Positions 1 to 11,408 of a stretch of 64,000 bases of DNA are shown one piece after another. The position numbers were made by a program, and so were the translations under genes. The notes below the pieces were generated by a model, which saw only the letters and a list, made by a program, of their open reading frames with translations, was not told the DNA's origin and searched no databases. The stretch's first letter is position 1; each line of letters begins with the position of its first letter. Source of the stretch: Gnomoniopsis sp. IMI 355080 (taxonomy: Eukaryota; Ascomycota; Sordariomycetes; Diaporthales; Gnomoniaceae); contig JAPEVC010000110.1 in NCBI GenBank assembly GCA_027946555.1, forward strand, positions 54,897 through 118,896. The letters are read 5' to 3'.

Positions 1-1
1 A

Positions 2-3000
2 CAAAAGGCGATTGATGAGCATCCGCCGAGAAGAGATGAGCGGCTGATCAAAATACTACTTCATAATGACGTTACCGAGAGCTCAAAGGATTGCGCTCCG
101 GTCTTGTCAGCCATCGAGCATCGAGATGCGGATCTGCTCGAAGTGCTTTTGAAGAAGACTCAACTTGAGCCGCGATATGCCACCATCGCACTTAAGAATG
201 CGATGAATGTGGATCAACAGGATCCGAAAAGGACGCGGATGGTGACCTTGCTGCTCCTCGCCGGGGTAGACGGGGCCGAGAAAATTGTCGGCGAGTCCAT
301 GGAGAGAGCTTTGCAGGAACGACCCACAGATCTGAAATTACTGAATGCTCTGTTGAAACTGGGAAAGGCAGACGTGAACATATCCATGGGCGACCCATTG
401 GTATTGGGTAAGTACAAGATCCTCTTTCTGCGTCTTGGCAACGATATACTAAGAAGGGACCCATAGCTGTTCGCAATGATGACCCAAACGTCCTTGAGCT
501 GATGTTGCAGCTTGGCAAGCCGACAGCTGAGACGATGGACATGGCCGTACAAGCCATGTCAAATGTTCCCTCGACAAAACAGAAAGCAGTCAAACTAGAT
601 TCGATCATCAGGCGTACAAAGCACAAGGAGACTTTGAACGGTCTTCTCGTATCCGAGGTCCAAGCGATTCTGCAATGCCCGCCCGAGACGCAGACACTGG
701 TCGTCTTGAAAGCTCTATTGGCTGCAGGCGTGGACGTCAACGCCCACAAAGCTGCCGCTCTTTGCCACGCTGTCGCCGCAGCTAATGGCGTCCTTACTGA
801 CGTGCTTTTTGCCGCGAAGCCCAGTACAGCGTCCTTGCAGGAAGCCATGCGATTTGCTTTGAAGATCAAGGATCAGACAGAACGGCTCACCTTTACGGCA
901 AAGCTTCTGGATGCGGGCGCGCCTGCTTCAGAGGCCAATGATGCTTTAGTGTATGCCATCGCTGCCTACCCCAATGATTTTGCGCTCATCAATACATTGG
1001 TCGTCAAGGCTGACACCAAGGACGGCGAAGCATTGTTGCAAGCGGTGAAGAAGGCCAACCCCGTCCTGGTGGAGCTCATTCTGTTGAAAGCCAAGAAACA
1101 TCACAAGGACAGACTGAATGAGTCTTTTACCCAGGCTACCAGGATACAGAACCAAGAACACCGAAAGTCAATATGCGAACTCCTCCTGAAGGCTGGTGCA
1201 TCGGGTCATGTTGTGTCAGACGCTCTAATGACTGCTGCCGGAGCTGGCGATTTGACTTTTGGCTCAATGCTCTTGGACCATGGCGCCAGTGTAGACTACC
1301 AAGAAGGCCAGTCTGTGGTGGAAGCCTGTCGGGCTGGGTCTTCGGACATTCTCAAGATGCTGCTGTCGACCAAAGCAACAATTAAGAAGGAAACCCTGGA
1401 ACAAGGGTTCCAGGCAGCCACAGAAGTGGGCGACCTGAAACACCGTGCAAGTATATTTCGGCTGCTGCTGGAGAAGGGGGTGTCGGGCCCCGCTGTTGAT
1501 GCGCAACTCGTCTCCGCTGCTAGATTTGGTGACGACGCTATCGACCTGGTCGGGCTTCTTCTTCAGTTTGGCGCGGACACGGACTTCAATGGGGGCGAGG
1601 CGGTCTACAACGCCACCCGATGTGCCTTTTTGGGCATTCTTGGTATGATGCTCGGGGTGACGTCCCCAGTGGAGAGGCAGCAGAAACCGTCGCCAGAGAC
1701 GCTCATCCGGGCACTGAAGGCTAGCTCGAAGTTGAGCGGGCCTCCGAGGTATCAGGTTATGAAATGGCTCTTCGCCGCCGGCTTGCCAGCGTCTGATGAC
1801 GTTCATGTCGCCCTCAATCTGGCCGTGAATGAAGAGGAGCCCAGCATAGACCTGATCAAACTGCTTCTGGACAACGGAGCCTCACCGACAGCGCAAGATT
1901 GCAAAACGCTTGTCGATGCGGCTCGGATGCACGTACCTGTTCTCCAACTATTCCTGTCAGCAGATATTCCGGAGGATGACCTGACCAGGACGTTTCAGCA
2001 AACCTTCGTCCCTGCAGAAGCGGACAAATGGCTTTCTCTCTCAGGCTTCCAGGTAGCGCGACTTCTCGTAGAGAATGGGGCCCAAGGCGAGGGGCTTTCC
2101 GGGGCCCTGGCCGTCACACTCGACTACCTTGGTACCGAGAAGGATGACATTGCTCGCCAGTTTGTGGGCCTGTTGATTCAGCATAATGCGAATGTCGACC
2201 ATGGACAAGGCGAAGCGCTTGTCAAGGCGGCGAAGACTGCGGACAAAGCTTTGATTCAACAGATGCTTCAACAGCGACCAAATGCGGAGTCTCTGTCGAT
2301 GGCTTTTCCATATGTGTTTGACCATGAAGTTTCCGAGGCGGAGGCTTTGGAGCTGGTTACGCTGTTCACGGACTATCGGGATGGCGAGACGCGACTAGAT
2401 CCGATGTTCCACCACCCGGAGTCGGAGCCAGTCATGTTCAAGGCCCTCTCCCGGTACCCTCGATCAACAAAGATCATCCAAGCTCTCCTTGATGCTGGTT
2501 ACTACCATGACCAGATGGGCACGGCACAAATCTTCGACGAGGTCGAGGAGGAAGAGCGGGTCAACCTCTTGATATGGTGTCTTCTACAACCTCAAAAGAG
2601 GGTGAGCAGTGCGATCATCACTCTGTTGATTGCAAAAGGCGCCAGGGTCAACTTCGAGACGTCGGTGTCCAAATCAACCCCACTGATGCTGGCGATCAAG
2701 GAGAGACGACATGATATTGTCAAGCAGCTCGTGCTGGCGGATGCCAATGTAGACGTTGCTGATATGACTGGCAACACACCTTTGACCCTCACGACACAGA
2801 TTGGTGGCGATCTGGGCACCATGATGATGTCAAACATTCTGGCTGCGGAACCGTCCAAGGATGACGGGTCTCTTCACAATGCCGCGAGGGATCTGAATGT
2901 CCAGGCCATGCAAGTCTTGATGGATTTTGGGCACGAAATTGACTTTCCAAGTCCCCTTCATGGTGGTAGGACAGCTCTTGGTGAGTTGTGCTTACACGCT

Positions 3001-3981
3001 GCGGACCAGGGGCCTCTGACAGCAGCTCAAATAAAGAATATGGAGAAGGCGATGACTTGCCTGATGAAAAACGGTACAGATCTGAGTCTGCTCTCCGATG
3101 GCAAATCGGTTCTGCTCTTGGCCATGGAGTCTGCTGATCCGGTGCCGATTACAAGAGCGCTCCTCAAGGTTGGGATGTGGAAGCACATCAACCAGCGGTG
3201 GAACCAGTATAGTGACGGCTCATACACGTACTCACCCACACAGTACGCCAAACGTGTTCTGCCGCACCACGATGTCGCCGAAGAACTACATGCCTTACTC
3301 AAGACCAACCGTTGCCAAGACGTCTATTTCGCTAATGAAGGCCCGCAACCCGAGGGCGCCATTGGCCTTCCCGACGACATTGTCCGTGCTGAACGCGAAC
3401 GCAAAGCCCTGCTGGAGCGCATCCAGCTCGAGACCGACGACCACTTCCGCACCCTTGCGCGCACAAAGGAAGTCGCCGATATCCAGAACCAGATTTATGC
3501 CCAACGCGCCCAGCTAGAGGACGCCCGCTCGCGGCAGAAGCAGCACACGGAGCTCGAAGGGATGCACGAGAAGGCGCGCCTCGAAGAAGCGTTCTTCAAT
3601 GAGGCTGTGCGGCGGCAGCGCGCCGAACGGGCCGCCGATCTCGACCACCAGTCGTCTCTTACGCAGGCCGAAGCGGAGCGCAAGCGTCTTGTCGCAGAGA
3701 CAGAGATTGAGGCCGAGGAGAAGAAGCAGCAGCTATTGCTGACATACGAAGCGCGGCTTGGCGAGTCGAGAGTGGGCCAAGCGCAACAGATGAGTGCAGT
3801 GCGGCGGGCGGAGAGGGAGGATATCGATAGCTTTGAGAAGGAGCAGGCGAATAGGATTAAGGCGCGGATGATACAGGAGCGCAAGTTGGTGGATAGTAAA
3901 GAGAGGATGGCCTCACAACTGGCGGGGCTGGGAGTGCCACAGAGGCAGCAAATTGGGTATGTTAGTGGGGAGTTGGACTGA
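2..3981 (+). CDS. Giant ankyrin-repeat protein with C-terminal coiled coil (5' end outside window)
   Basis: The reading frame is already open at the left edge, so the start is missing. A 59-bp intron (408-466, GTAAGT...TAG) joins two frames, giving at least 1306 residues. Most of the protein is degenerate ankyrin-like repeats of about 33 residues, recognisable as runs such as LLLKAGASGHVV, LLLDHGASVDYQEG and LLLDNGASPTAQD. The best canonical repeats lie near 2660-2860 (STPLMLAIKERRHDIVKQL, then GNTPLTL). From about 3380 to 3940 the composition changes to Arg/Glu/Gln/Lys-rich heptads, a strong coiled-coil prediction of some 180 residues. Ankyrin arrays are protein-binding scaffolds, and in fungi such arrays often form the C-terminal part of larger NACHT/NLR-like or nucleotide-binding proteins. 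Whether an effector or NTPase domain lies upstream cannot be seen. The function is not recognised. Confidence 0.85.
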
Positions 3982-5163
3982 GGTTGACAGGCCGATACCT
4001 ATTTACATCAAGGTATGGATTGCTACGGGGAAAAGCCAGAGGATTTGAACATCAAGCAACAGGAGTTTGGACGGTCTGAAATTGTGGGCGGACAGGACTT
4101 CCAATAGATCAAAGAGTTTGGTAGGGGCAGGTCACATTTGCGGGAAAAAGAGGGGTTATATATCACGGTCTCATGTTTGACAGAGTGTGTGGTTCACAAA
4201 GGCCCAATTTACGCGATTATGGTGGGTCGGGTCTGGTGACTGTTTATATATAGCGTGTATTAATGATACTCACGATCAGTGCGCTCTTGGGAACTTTCCA
4301 TCACCAGCCGTGGCCCATTTGGCAGGTATGATCACAAGTAAGACTTTTTGAGCCTTGATTCCGATCACTTGGCGGTGTGGAAATGAGCTAATTGAGGACG
4401 AAATAGAGGAGGGTGGGATATAATATTATTAAACAAGGAGGAAGAGATTGCTTTATGACTTAGGGCGTGAGACACATTACTAAGAACGTATGGCATTGAA
4501 GCATACCTAACTAGGTATCTAGGAGGTACCTAGGTCAATTCGGAAAGATCAACGGTTGCAGAAAGACGCCATCCTCACCTCATGTTCAAATTTTAGGGCT
4601 GAAAGCATGCAACCTAACCCACCCAAAGGACTCCTAGTTCAGATGAGAACCCTCCATGTTGGTAGGTTTCATGGGCATAAATAGACCGAGAACATTTGTG
4701 AAGCATGTGACATATATAAATAAACAGCAGCCAGACAAGAAAGATGTCGTTGCTTTTTGTGGACCATTTTTTTCTATGTGAGACAGCCGTGAAATGTGGC
4801 AGCCGTTGAAGAACGGAGAGCCCCGGTGAAAGCCATGCTTATAGAACCCTGCTAGAACCCTGCCCCATGTCCCAGGGGTGGGGCAGCGGCATGCGACGAG
4901 GGGCTGGGTTACTCCTGCCAGGGAAAGTCGCAGCTCGTAATTTGGGAGAGACATGGAGGGGTCCTGTTTTGATTTCTGTGGCTGCCTTTTCTTTTGGTTC
5001 TTGTACACTTTACCCGATTGTCCTCTTTTCCACGGAGTCGCGCTCTGATTTCATCTCAAATCTACTTCCTCACTGCTATTCCTGAGGTTCTAAACCAACC
5101 TCACCCTTTGTCTGTTCGTCTCCAATATCTTCATCTTGATCGTTCAAAGGGTACAATTACGTC
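3982..5163. other. Spacer between ankyrin gene and UDP-glucose 4-epimerase gene
   Basis: No convincing coding frame. It holds the 3' region of the ankyrin gene and the promoter and leader of the epimerase gene. TATA-like stretches (tatatatag, near 4243 and 4710) and a T/C-rich stretch just before 5160 are visible. A cluster of TAGGTA/TACCTA palindromic motifs lies at about 4504-4536. Confidence 0.6.
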
Positions 5164-6496
5164 ATGGCGCCTGTTGGAACTGTGCTGATCACCGGGTGAG
5201 CTATAAACGTCCTTTATCTTACCGCGCTTTGGTGAGCTCGAGAGCGCTGGATTGCGCTGGATGCGCTGCGGAAGAAGCGACAGAACTTTTGAGAGACCGG
5301 GTCTAAGAAGACTAATTGTGACTTTATAGTGGTACCGGCTACATTGGCTCCTTCACCTCTCTCGCCCTCCTCGAGAACGACTACGACGTGGTAGTTGTCG
5401 ATAACCTTTACAACTCCTCCGAGGTCGCCCTCGACCGTATCGAGCTCATCTGCGGCAAGCGACCCAAGTTCTACAAGGCAGACATTACCGACAAAGAGGC
5501 GCTCGACAAGATCTTTCAAGAGAACCCCGCCATTGACAGTGTCATCCACTTTGCAGCCCTCAAGGCAAGTTGATTACAGCGCGCGAACCCTGGTCTCAGT
5601 GGTGACTGCAATGTTACGGAAATTCAAGGACTGACTGAGTGGCGCAGGCTGTGGGCGAGTCGGGAGAGATTCCCCTCGAGTACTACCGCGTCAACGTTGG
5701 CGGCAGCATCTCGCTGCTGCGCTCCATGACCGAGAACAATGTCACCAACATCGTCTTCTCGTCCTCCGCCACCGTCTATGGCGACGCCACCCGCTTCCCC
5801 AATATGATTCCCATTCCCGAGACCTGCCCTACCGGCCCAACAAACACATACGGCCGGACCAAGCTCATGATCGAGCAGGTCATTGAGGATCACATCAACG
5901 CCCAGCGCAATAACCTGAAGAAGGCCGGCAAGCCCTACGAGCAGTGGAACGGCGCTAATTTGCGCTACTTCAACCCTTGCGGTGCCCACCCCACCGGCAT
6001 CATGGGCGAGGACCCCCAGGGTGTGCCCTTCAACCTGCTGCCTCTGCTGGGCCAGGTCGCCACCGGCCAGCGCGAGAAGCTGCTTGTCTTTGGCGAGGAC
6101 TACGCCTCGCGCGACGGAACCGCCATCCGCGACTACATCCACGTGTGCGATCTTGCCAAGGGCCACCTGGCTGCGTTGAACTACCTGCGCGCGAGCAAGC
6201 CCGGCCTCAAGGCTTGGAACCTTGGCTCTGGTCGCGGAAGCACTGTGTTCGAGATGATCAAGGCTTTTAGTGCGGTTGTAGGTCGCGATTTGAAGTACGA
6301 TGTCGTCGAGCGCCGGCAAGGTGACGTCCTCGACCTAACGGCCAACCCCAGCCTGGCCAACAAGGAGCTCAACTGGAAGACCGAGCTCAAGATGGAGGAT
6401 GCCTGCACCGATTTATGGCGGTGGGTCAACAACAACCCTCAGGGCTACCGCCAAGATCCGCCAGCAGAGTTGTTGGAGCCTCTCAAGAAGAAATAG
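5164..6496 (+). CDS. ugeA: UDP-glucose 4-epimerase (GalE type)
   Basis: Three exons (5164-5195, 5330-5564, 5648-6496) give 371 residues, normal for a monofunctional epimerase. The enzyme interconverts UDP-glucose and UDP-galactose with bound NAD, in the Leloir pathway and for galactose-containing cell-wall polymers. The extended-SDR Rossmann motif GGTGYIGS is split by the first intron. SSSATVYGD and the catalytic Y-x3-K (NTYGRTKLMIEQ) follow, and the substrate-binding LRYFNPCGAHPTG is present. There is no C-terminal mutarotase domain, unlike yeast Gal10. The second intron (5565-5647) has a GC donor (AAG/GCAAGT), fixed by the conserved AALK-AVGES junction. No other galactose genes are adjacent. 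The cytosolic enzyme call is secure; the symbol follows Aspergillus usage. Confidence 0.95.
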
Positions 6497-7755
6497 GCGA
6501 AATTGGATCCGAAAGGATAGAAACGAGGTACTGCAGCCGGGCGGCATTTATTTTAATTCAGGAAAAAAAATTGAGCATGACATTATAGAGCATGCTGTGT
6601 TGAATTACCGTCGAGTTGGTGGTTGCAAGATGCTGGGATAGACTTCGCTTCATATGATGTAGATGAGAGATGATGGATGCATATGCAAACTGAAGGGTAT
6701 TGACACAAGGGAACGAATTTTACTCCCTGTAGAAAATGCACCGCGGGCTTTCTTTCCAGTAGTATTATTACCAAAAGACACTGGGGTATACAGGACGACC
6801 AGAGAGATTCGTGCCTTGAGTATCGTGCTACGTACTTAGGTAGGGATGCAATGGTCCACACAAAAACCACCCATTACATCTCCGACAGCATAATCGCCAT
6901 ACGTTGTTGTCTACGTGCGCGAATGTCGGCCTGAGCGAAGCCAGCTTTGTTCTCCAATGGTCTCCAGAAGCGTACTTGGAACTTCAAGACCATTCTGGTG
7001 AACGGTGTGTTCTTTGTGCATAACAAAAGATCGAAGGTTTCTGGAGGCGCTGTTCGCCGCTTCCGTCGAACTTGAGGTACAGGCAGCAAAGGCGACTTGA
7101 GACATTATCTATTTGGCTTTCTAGGCCCCTTTTTCTTCTTTTACTTGTCTCACGTTTTCTTGCGGTGCTTTGCAACTTCTGAGGTTCAGATATTGCTATC
7201 GCAATAAATACTAAGCCCGCAAGTCTCAACTATCCCGGCCAATATCACGACTTTGTTGCGATTGGGCATACAGTTTGGAATCCGCTCTTCTACAGTACGA
7301 GATATAGGAGAACCAGTGTAGAAACGTCCAGCACACTTTAATCAGAGTCTCGACCGCGAATCTTCTACTCGCTTCTCTTATTCTCTTCTTATTGTTCTGG
7401 TGTCCGTTGGACCTCAATAATGTAAGTGACCCTAACCCTGTCGCGTTGTCCCCTGCAAATTCACTTCAACTCGAGCCTCTACTTAATCACGGCTTCAACT
7501 TCCGCTCGAGCTTTGGGACGTGAGTGCCTTCTGAGCGACATACTCAAGAGACGATCAAGGCCTTTTTCATTGATTCATTTTTTTTTCTCTTTTGTTGTTG
7601 CAAACCCAGCTGCGCCTTCTCTCTTGATGGCCCGACAATACACGTCACAGATTTGAACGAAACTTACTCAACTACAACACATTCTAACAAAAAACCGCGA
7701 AAGTTCATCATCAAACACCTGCTTTGACGCAAACCTCCAAGAATCGCGTTCGAAG
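6497..7755. other. Spacer and long leader of the SUN-domain gene
   Basis: No supported gene. The right half looks like a promoter and 5' untranslated leader for the gene at 7756: pyrimidine-rich tracts at 7120-7140 and 7575-7590, and an ATG immediately followed by TAA at 7420-7425 that overlaps a GTAAGT donor-like sequence (7422-7427). A leader intron starting there is possible but its acceptor cannot be fixed by eye. A TTAGGTAG motif lies at about 6836-6843. Confidence 0.5.
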
Positions 7756-10700
7756 ATGCCACCCAAGAGAGGTCGGGGTGGTGGTGGTGCGCGTGGTGGC
7801 GCGCGCGCCGCGTCGCGCACACCCGGTCCTCGCGAGTCAACGCCCTTCAGCCCTGCCCTGCGATCACAACAAACTCCTGGCCCACCTAGGTTCAGCACAT
7901 CCTACGGCTCGCCCGCTGTCCTGACCGGTTCTCGCGGCTATAGGAGTGGAGGTGCCGCCAACGCGATCAGCAATGCCCTAGACAGCGTGCAGGCTGCAGA
8001 CAGGCAGGACCGTGCGCTCCGCAACGCTGAGGAGGAGGAGGAGAGCGTGGACTCTCTAGATGAGAGTCGCGGCGATGCTGACGCAGGGGCGCCTTCAGAA
8101 TCTGCTGCTCCTGTCTCACGACAGGCTCCAACAAACGCGTCTCGCCGCGGTCAACAGCGTGCTGCTGCGTATGAGAGCGACTCTCAGGACACCGACGAGG
8201 AGGACGCTGCGACCAGCATGCCCCCACCTCCTCTTCCTTTCCAACGAGGTAAGTCTCATTTTAGTCTGATCCGCTCACACTGAGTTTGTCGAGATGAGCT
8301 AGATGGATTGAGGTGTGAGCATGACTGATGAGAGACATAGGGATGAATGGTAATTCCAGAGTGGCAGCCCCACAGTCTGATACCAGAAGCTTCACTGAGG
8401 AGACTCGGCTCTTCACCGGTGCCGGTCTTGGAACTCCGAGGCCGGGTTCGAGAAGCTCTCGGCAGGAGACTCCATCAAGATCGTCAGCTCGAATTGCTGC
8501 CAGAAGCGACGTTGCTAAAGTACAGGCGGGCCCTCGGGCCCACCAAATCGAGGAGGAGGACGAAGAGGACGAATTGGCAACTGCCCCAGCCCAACCTCCC
8601 AGAGCATCAAGATCTAGCCTCCCGCGTGGCAACACGCCCAAGACCCTCGACCGAGTGGAGCAGGTTTCTCAGAGTCGCGAGCGCTCGAGAGATATCGTCT
8701 CTGACCAAGAAGAAGAGGCACCGCGTCCGCAGTCCCAACGCAATGGTAACACTCAGCAAATTCGCAATCCTTCAGGTGATGCTACGAGTGCCAATGCAAA
8801 TCTACCTATCCCAAAAACCCTTGACGTCGGGCAGCCATCAGGACAGGCAGGTCCCAGCAACCTGCCCGCCGTCCGTCCTGCGCGGGAGCTTGGATTCGCT
8901 CCTAATCTAGCACCTCGCTCTCCACGCGCTGGCGGCCGTTTTGACAACTCAGCCTCAGGTAGTCGTCCCAATGACCCAACCCTGGGTGAGTCTCCTGAGG
9001 ACCAACCACTAGGTGGCCGCGCTGGTAGCCCACGAGCTCCCGACAATGACAAAGACCCACACGACGACGACGATGATGAGCCAGAGGGCTTGTTTTCGAT
9101 ATTCAACGACGGATTGGAGCGGACTCTGCGTTTCAAGAAGTGGCCACGCTGGCTGAAGACTGGGCTTCAGATGTGGGGCCTTCTGACTTTCTTCAGCATC
9201 CTTTTCCTCATCCTCCTACAGGTATTTGTGCCACCCAACCGCTGGGAAGGCGTCAAGGTCAGCAGGAATTACACCTACACGCCACTCGGTAATTGGCGTC
9301 AGAAAATCGCACAATTCGTCCCATGGGTCGTCCTGCATCCCTTCGCCGTGCTCACCGGAAATCTAGACTATGTGGACTTTCGCACCGCTCTGCATTGGGC
9401 CGAATGGAACCACCAGCAGAACACGATTCGACTGGATTATCTTTGGGGTGCGACTTTCCAGGTGCGGAGGATCCTGCCCGAACTCATCGCCGTAAATGTG
9501 GATAAGTCTTCAAATGAATGGGATGTGGGAGACTCATTCTGGGCCGCTTTGGACGAGGAGATGAAGCATGGAGGCCTTCATCACTCCCTCTTGACCATGG
9601 AAAGATCAGCAGATGGCTCTTACGTTATTTCAGACGAACACTGGTATGCTATTGTGAGCCGAATGCAGAACGACGGCATGCTCATCTCGGGCCAACCTGG
9701 AGCCGGAGACGACGACGTGACTAGTGATCAGATCACGGCTGTTGTGGAACGCACTGTGTCACAACGCTGGGATGAGTGGCTCAGGAAGAACAACGATGCT
9801 CTCAAGCGTGTCCTGGGAGCTGACAAAGAAGAGATGAGTGCTCATTACGCTGAGGTTTTCGGCGACTTTGAGCAAAGGCTGCTAGAACGCGTCCAGAACT
9901 ACGAAGAGCGGCTCGTTTCCAGAGAGGAATTCATCGAAAAGATACAGCATATCTCAAATGCGTATGGCGTCCAGATTAAGGCTGAGATGGAGGCGATGCA
10001 GGACAGACTACGCCATGCCATTGAAATTGCAGAGAACTGGAAGCAAACAGCCAGTCTACCTGATGGCGTGAGCCGCGAGCAGGTGGGCGATATGATTGAC
10101 GGGGCTATCAAAAGAGCTGTCGCAGACGCTCAGCTCGAGTCCATCGCCAAGGGCAACATGAAGGGGCACCTGGAGAACGAGCTGTCCGGACACAAGAACT
10201 ATTTTAGCGGCGCCCGAGGAGCCGGCATCGACCACACTCTGACATCTGCATCATACAGCTGGTCGACCAAAGGTATTATGGGTGAGAACGAGCCCAGATC
10301 TAGCGGCCTGCTCTCCCTTCTCTCGCGGGGCCCGAATTCTGCCTTCCGTGATGGGGGAGAGAAGGCAGGAGGCAATTACTCTCCGGGCAAGGCTTTGGAA
10401 AAGTGGGATGAGGACGGCGAGTGCTGGTGCGCGGGTCACGCAGACTCCAACAACTCCTCACGCATCGCCGATATCTCGATCCTCACTGCCGACACCGTCA
10501 TCCCCCAGCATTTGGTGGTCGAGCACATCACCGCCTCGGGCAGCTTTGACCCAGACGCCATGCCCAAGGACTTGGAGGTGTGGATCCGCACGCCCAGCGA
10601 CCGGCGCCGCCGCACGCTGCTGGAGTGGAGCGGTAACATTTGGTCTGACGCCAAGTTTGGCAATGGGGCGCGTTTGATGGCCAAAGGCTTCGCCAAGATT

Positions 10701-10907
10701 GGCGAGTTCAAGTATCTCAATACCGTGGGCAAGGGCGAGAAGCAGGTCTTTAGGCTGTCGGAGGATCTGTTAGACCTCGATGCTCAGACGCAGCAGGTTG
10801 TTGTTCGGTCAAAGAGCAACTATGGCGCGCAGGATCATACCTGCTTCTACCGCCTACAACTGTTTGGAAAAGAGGGTAAGGAATTGGATCGTGGCGAAGT
10901 GGACTGA
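7756..10907 (+). CDS. sad1: SUN-domain inner nuclear membrane protein (Sad1/UNC-84 type)
   Basis: Two exons (7756-8248, 8341-10907; 92-bp intron GTAAGT...TAG) give 1019 residues. The N-terminal part of about 430 residues is basic, Ser/Pro-rich and disordered, starting with an RGG-like run, as expected of a nucleoplasmic domain. One transmembrane helix lies near residues 432-458 (LLTFFSILFLILLQVFV). Glu-rich coiled-coil segments follow, and the C-terminus (about 840-1010) is a SUN domain with ADISILTADTVIPQH, EVWIRTPSDR and the terminal DHTCFYRLQLFG. SUN proteins trimerise and bind KASH proteins in the perinuclear space, forming the LINC bridge that ties the spindle pole body, telomeres and cytoskeleton to the nuclear envelope. 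Pezizomycotina homologues are often longer than S. pombe Sad1. It is followed by the convergent HET gene. Confidence 0.92.
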
Positions 10908-11408
10908 GAATGCTCACAACATTACTTCCATGAGGAGTTTCTCTCAAGATGTATCAAGGGAAAGAGGGTAAATGGAGTTTCGGCTTTGGCGCTAGGCGCT
11001 TGGAAGGAAAATGAACCAGGACATCATACGGGGACAGGAGAGCAATGGCGTTTTTGTTGATTAGGGACTAATGGAAGAGAGATAGATACCCAGCATGTAC
11101 TGTACTTGATAAACACAACCGGCCCACGTACTCGAAGTTGATGAGGGAAAACGGTTACCTCAGAGTTTGAGAGCAGGAAAATTGAACTACACTTACTTAC
11201 TGATAGTATCATGGACACCTTTACTCCCTCCATGTCAACTTTCTGGGGTATGTTCCCTTTGCTGCGGGTTCCCGGCGTCTCTGACAACGGGAACGAGATA
11301 CCTTCAGCGCAATTTAATTATAGTTGATTGCGTCTTCTACTCCCGCTTGTGAATCTGCCTTGTCTTTCACAACTCCTACCTGAATCTGTAGAAATATCAC
11401 TGCATTTT
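10908..11408. other. Convergent spacer between SUN and HET genes
   Basis: About 500 bp of 3' sequence shared by two genes ending toward each other. No coding signal, RNA gene or repeat was recognised. Confidence 0.5.

Noticed and set aside
192..869. 225-codon minus-strand frame inside the ankyrin gene
   Set aside because: Fully antisense to a coding region with clear ankyrin repeats; it exists because of the codon bias of the real gene.
5164..6496. Galactose-utilisation cluster around the epimerase
   Set aside because: No galactokinase, uridylyltransferase or mutarotase nearby; stand-alone epimerase genes are usual in filamentous fungi.
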